Positions 63,185 through 64,000 of a DNA stretch of 64,000 nt are shown here, in pieces. The DNA is from Sinorhizobium fredii USDA 257 (GTDB lineage: Bacteria > Pseudomonadota > Alphaproteobacteria > Rhizobiales > Rhizobiaceae): NCBI RefSeq assembly GCF_000265205.3, contig NC_018000.1, forward strand, positions 2,976,001-3,040,000. Direction: 5' to 3'. The notes under the pieces were generated by a model, which was not told the origin of the DNA, did no database searches, and saw nothing but the letters and a program-made list of their open reading frames with translations. A program made the position numbers and the translations under genes. Position 1 is the stretch's first letter, and the number at the start of each line of letters is the position of its first letter.

Positions 63185-63371
63185 GGCCACCTCGACTACA
63201 TGGGACGGAGTCAATACAGATTAAACTACCGTGCCCGGGAATGATTAGGTTGTGGGTTGTAGGACTATGAGAATGCGCTGGGGGTAACAACTCCCATATG
63301 GGGGCGAGGGAGAGCCCTTGGCAATGAAATGGGCACTATATTTCGCTCGCACCGCTGCGAAGCCGTTCCGA

Positions 63372-64000
63372 CTATTGCAGCCTTGAGAGAAGCAGCATCA
63401 ACTGTCCTTGCCTCGAAGTCCCTGTCTTCTGGAGGATGGACTTCAATCTGGTTCTCGCAGTCTCTACCGTGATACCGAGCTGCTCCGCAGCATCGGCGAC
63501 CGACTCGCCATTAACCAGCCGTCGGCAAAACATAATCTCCGAAGGGGTCAACGTGAATATTGCGCTGAGCGTTGAGAGATCGGCTGTGTCCGGGATCGCA
63601 GGGTTGAGCTCGGTCACAAGCACCAGTATGAGCTGGCGAGGCGGAAGTAGCGATATGTTGGTTCTCGCCGGCTCAGCCGGAGGGAGTGCCGCCATTGTTA
63701 TCTGCCACGCTCCAGCGGATGTCCGAAAGGATATGCGCTCCCCGTCTGTGGGAATTCCTTGCGAAAGTTTGGCCAGGACTGAGCCGAAGCGGGCGTCCGC
63801 ATCCGTGTTCGCTATGAAACAGCGGTCGCTTCGAACAATCAGCGCCTGCCCCGACGAGACGATTTGCAGTGCCATCTGGTTTGCTTCGCGAACCAGACGG
63901 TCGCCCTCGACTACGAACGCCGCACATCGATTGCGCTCCACAAGTGCGGCTGCGGCCATAGTCTGCTCAACGCCCGTTCGCATGAGACGAGCGAGGCTGA
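63372..64000 (-). CDS. LuxR-type transcriptional regulator, N-terminus cut by the right edge
   Basis: The frame is open to the window edge; the first ATG inside is at 63983, but the residues before it (SLARLM) continue sensibly, so the gene probably starts outside. A C-terminal LuxR-type helix-turn-helix is clear: FTLTPSEIMFCRRLVNGESV, then AAEQLGITVETARTRLKSIL. The preceding part (FVVEGDRLVREANQMALQIV) resembles the PAS-like linker of large LuxR-family regulators without an acyl-homoserine-lactone domain. It is 187 bases upstream of the third RTX gene on the same strand; regulation of that gene is possible. Confidence 0.8.
   Translation of the reverse strand, partial: SLARLMRTGVEQTMAAAALVERNRCAAFVVEGDRLVREANQMALQIVSSGQALIVRSDRCFIANTDADARFGSVLAKLSQGIPTDGERISFRTSAGAWQITMAALPPAEPARTNISLLPPRQLILVLVTELNPAIPDTADLSTLSAIFTLTPSEIMFCRRLVNGESVADAAEQLGITVETARTRLKSILQKTGTSRQGQLMLLLSRLQ

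Overview
The window looks like accessory (probably megaplasmid) DNA of a Rhizobiaceae bacterium, most likely Sinorhizobium/Ensifer. The indications are a Ros/MucR-type regulator, an rkp-3-like K-antigen capsule locus (two KpsM/RkpT permeases, KpsT/RkpS, KpsE/RkpR, KpsF, RkpZ-like Kdo transferases, noeK/noeJ-like mannose genes), neighbouring RTX calcium-binding secreted proteins, and an imp-type type VI secretion system (T6SS). The genus is an inference from family content; no rRNA or housekeeping gene is present. No tRNA, rRNA, CRISPR array or origin was recognised.

Region 1 (1-5.3 kb): the end of a gene cut by the left edge, a two-module glycosyltransferase, a small unknown gene, and a secreted caspase-fold/Sel1-repeat protein.

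Region 2 (5.7-38.9 kb): one complete T6SS. A plus-strand vgrG cassette (vgrG, DUF6484, unknown) faces a long minus-strand operon that runs from tssA (28.7 kb) down to an effector cassette at 9-13 kb. In transcription order: tssA, tssB, tssC, hcp, tssE, tssF, tssG, fha/tagH, tssJ, tssK, tssL, tssM, tagF, DUF2169, a ketosynthase-fold protein, a DUF4150-HNH-type toxin candidate and a putative immunity or partner protein. The kinase gene ppkA lies directly upstream of tssA and diverges from clpV. Beyond clpV are an OmpA-like gene and a plus-strand trio: a PP2C phosphatase, a membrane-anchored M15-type peptidase and a TssL-TssM hybrid that lacks the GTPase domain. All 13 core Tss components are present, together with the kinase/phosphatase/FHA/TagF post-translational control set. 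The most unusual content is the effector-loading cassette, whose ketosynthase-like protein has lost its catalytic residues, and the hybrid TssL-TssM operon.

Region 3 (39-55.7 kb): a MucR-like regulator with an altered zinc site, a short IS256-like transposase remnant, and a capsule (KPS) locus. Permease gene kpsM1 stands apart from the main export operon (kpsC-like, kpsM2, kpsT, kpsE; minus strand). Between them lie Kdo transferase-like genes, a glycosyltransferase, a methyltransferase, phosphomannomutase, mannose-1-phosphate guanylyltransferase and arabinose-5-phosphate isomerase. The 42-46.3 kb stretch is visibly more AT-rich than its flanks and looks acquired. A nucleotidyltransferase-HEPN fusion gene lies upstream of the export operon on the same strand.

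Region 4 (56-64 kb): three RTX calcium-binding proteins (two tandem paralogues and one convergent), a frameshifted SGNH-hydrolase-like gene, hairpin structures, and a LuxR-type regulator cut by the right edge. No type I exporter genes for the RTX proteins are in the window.
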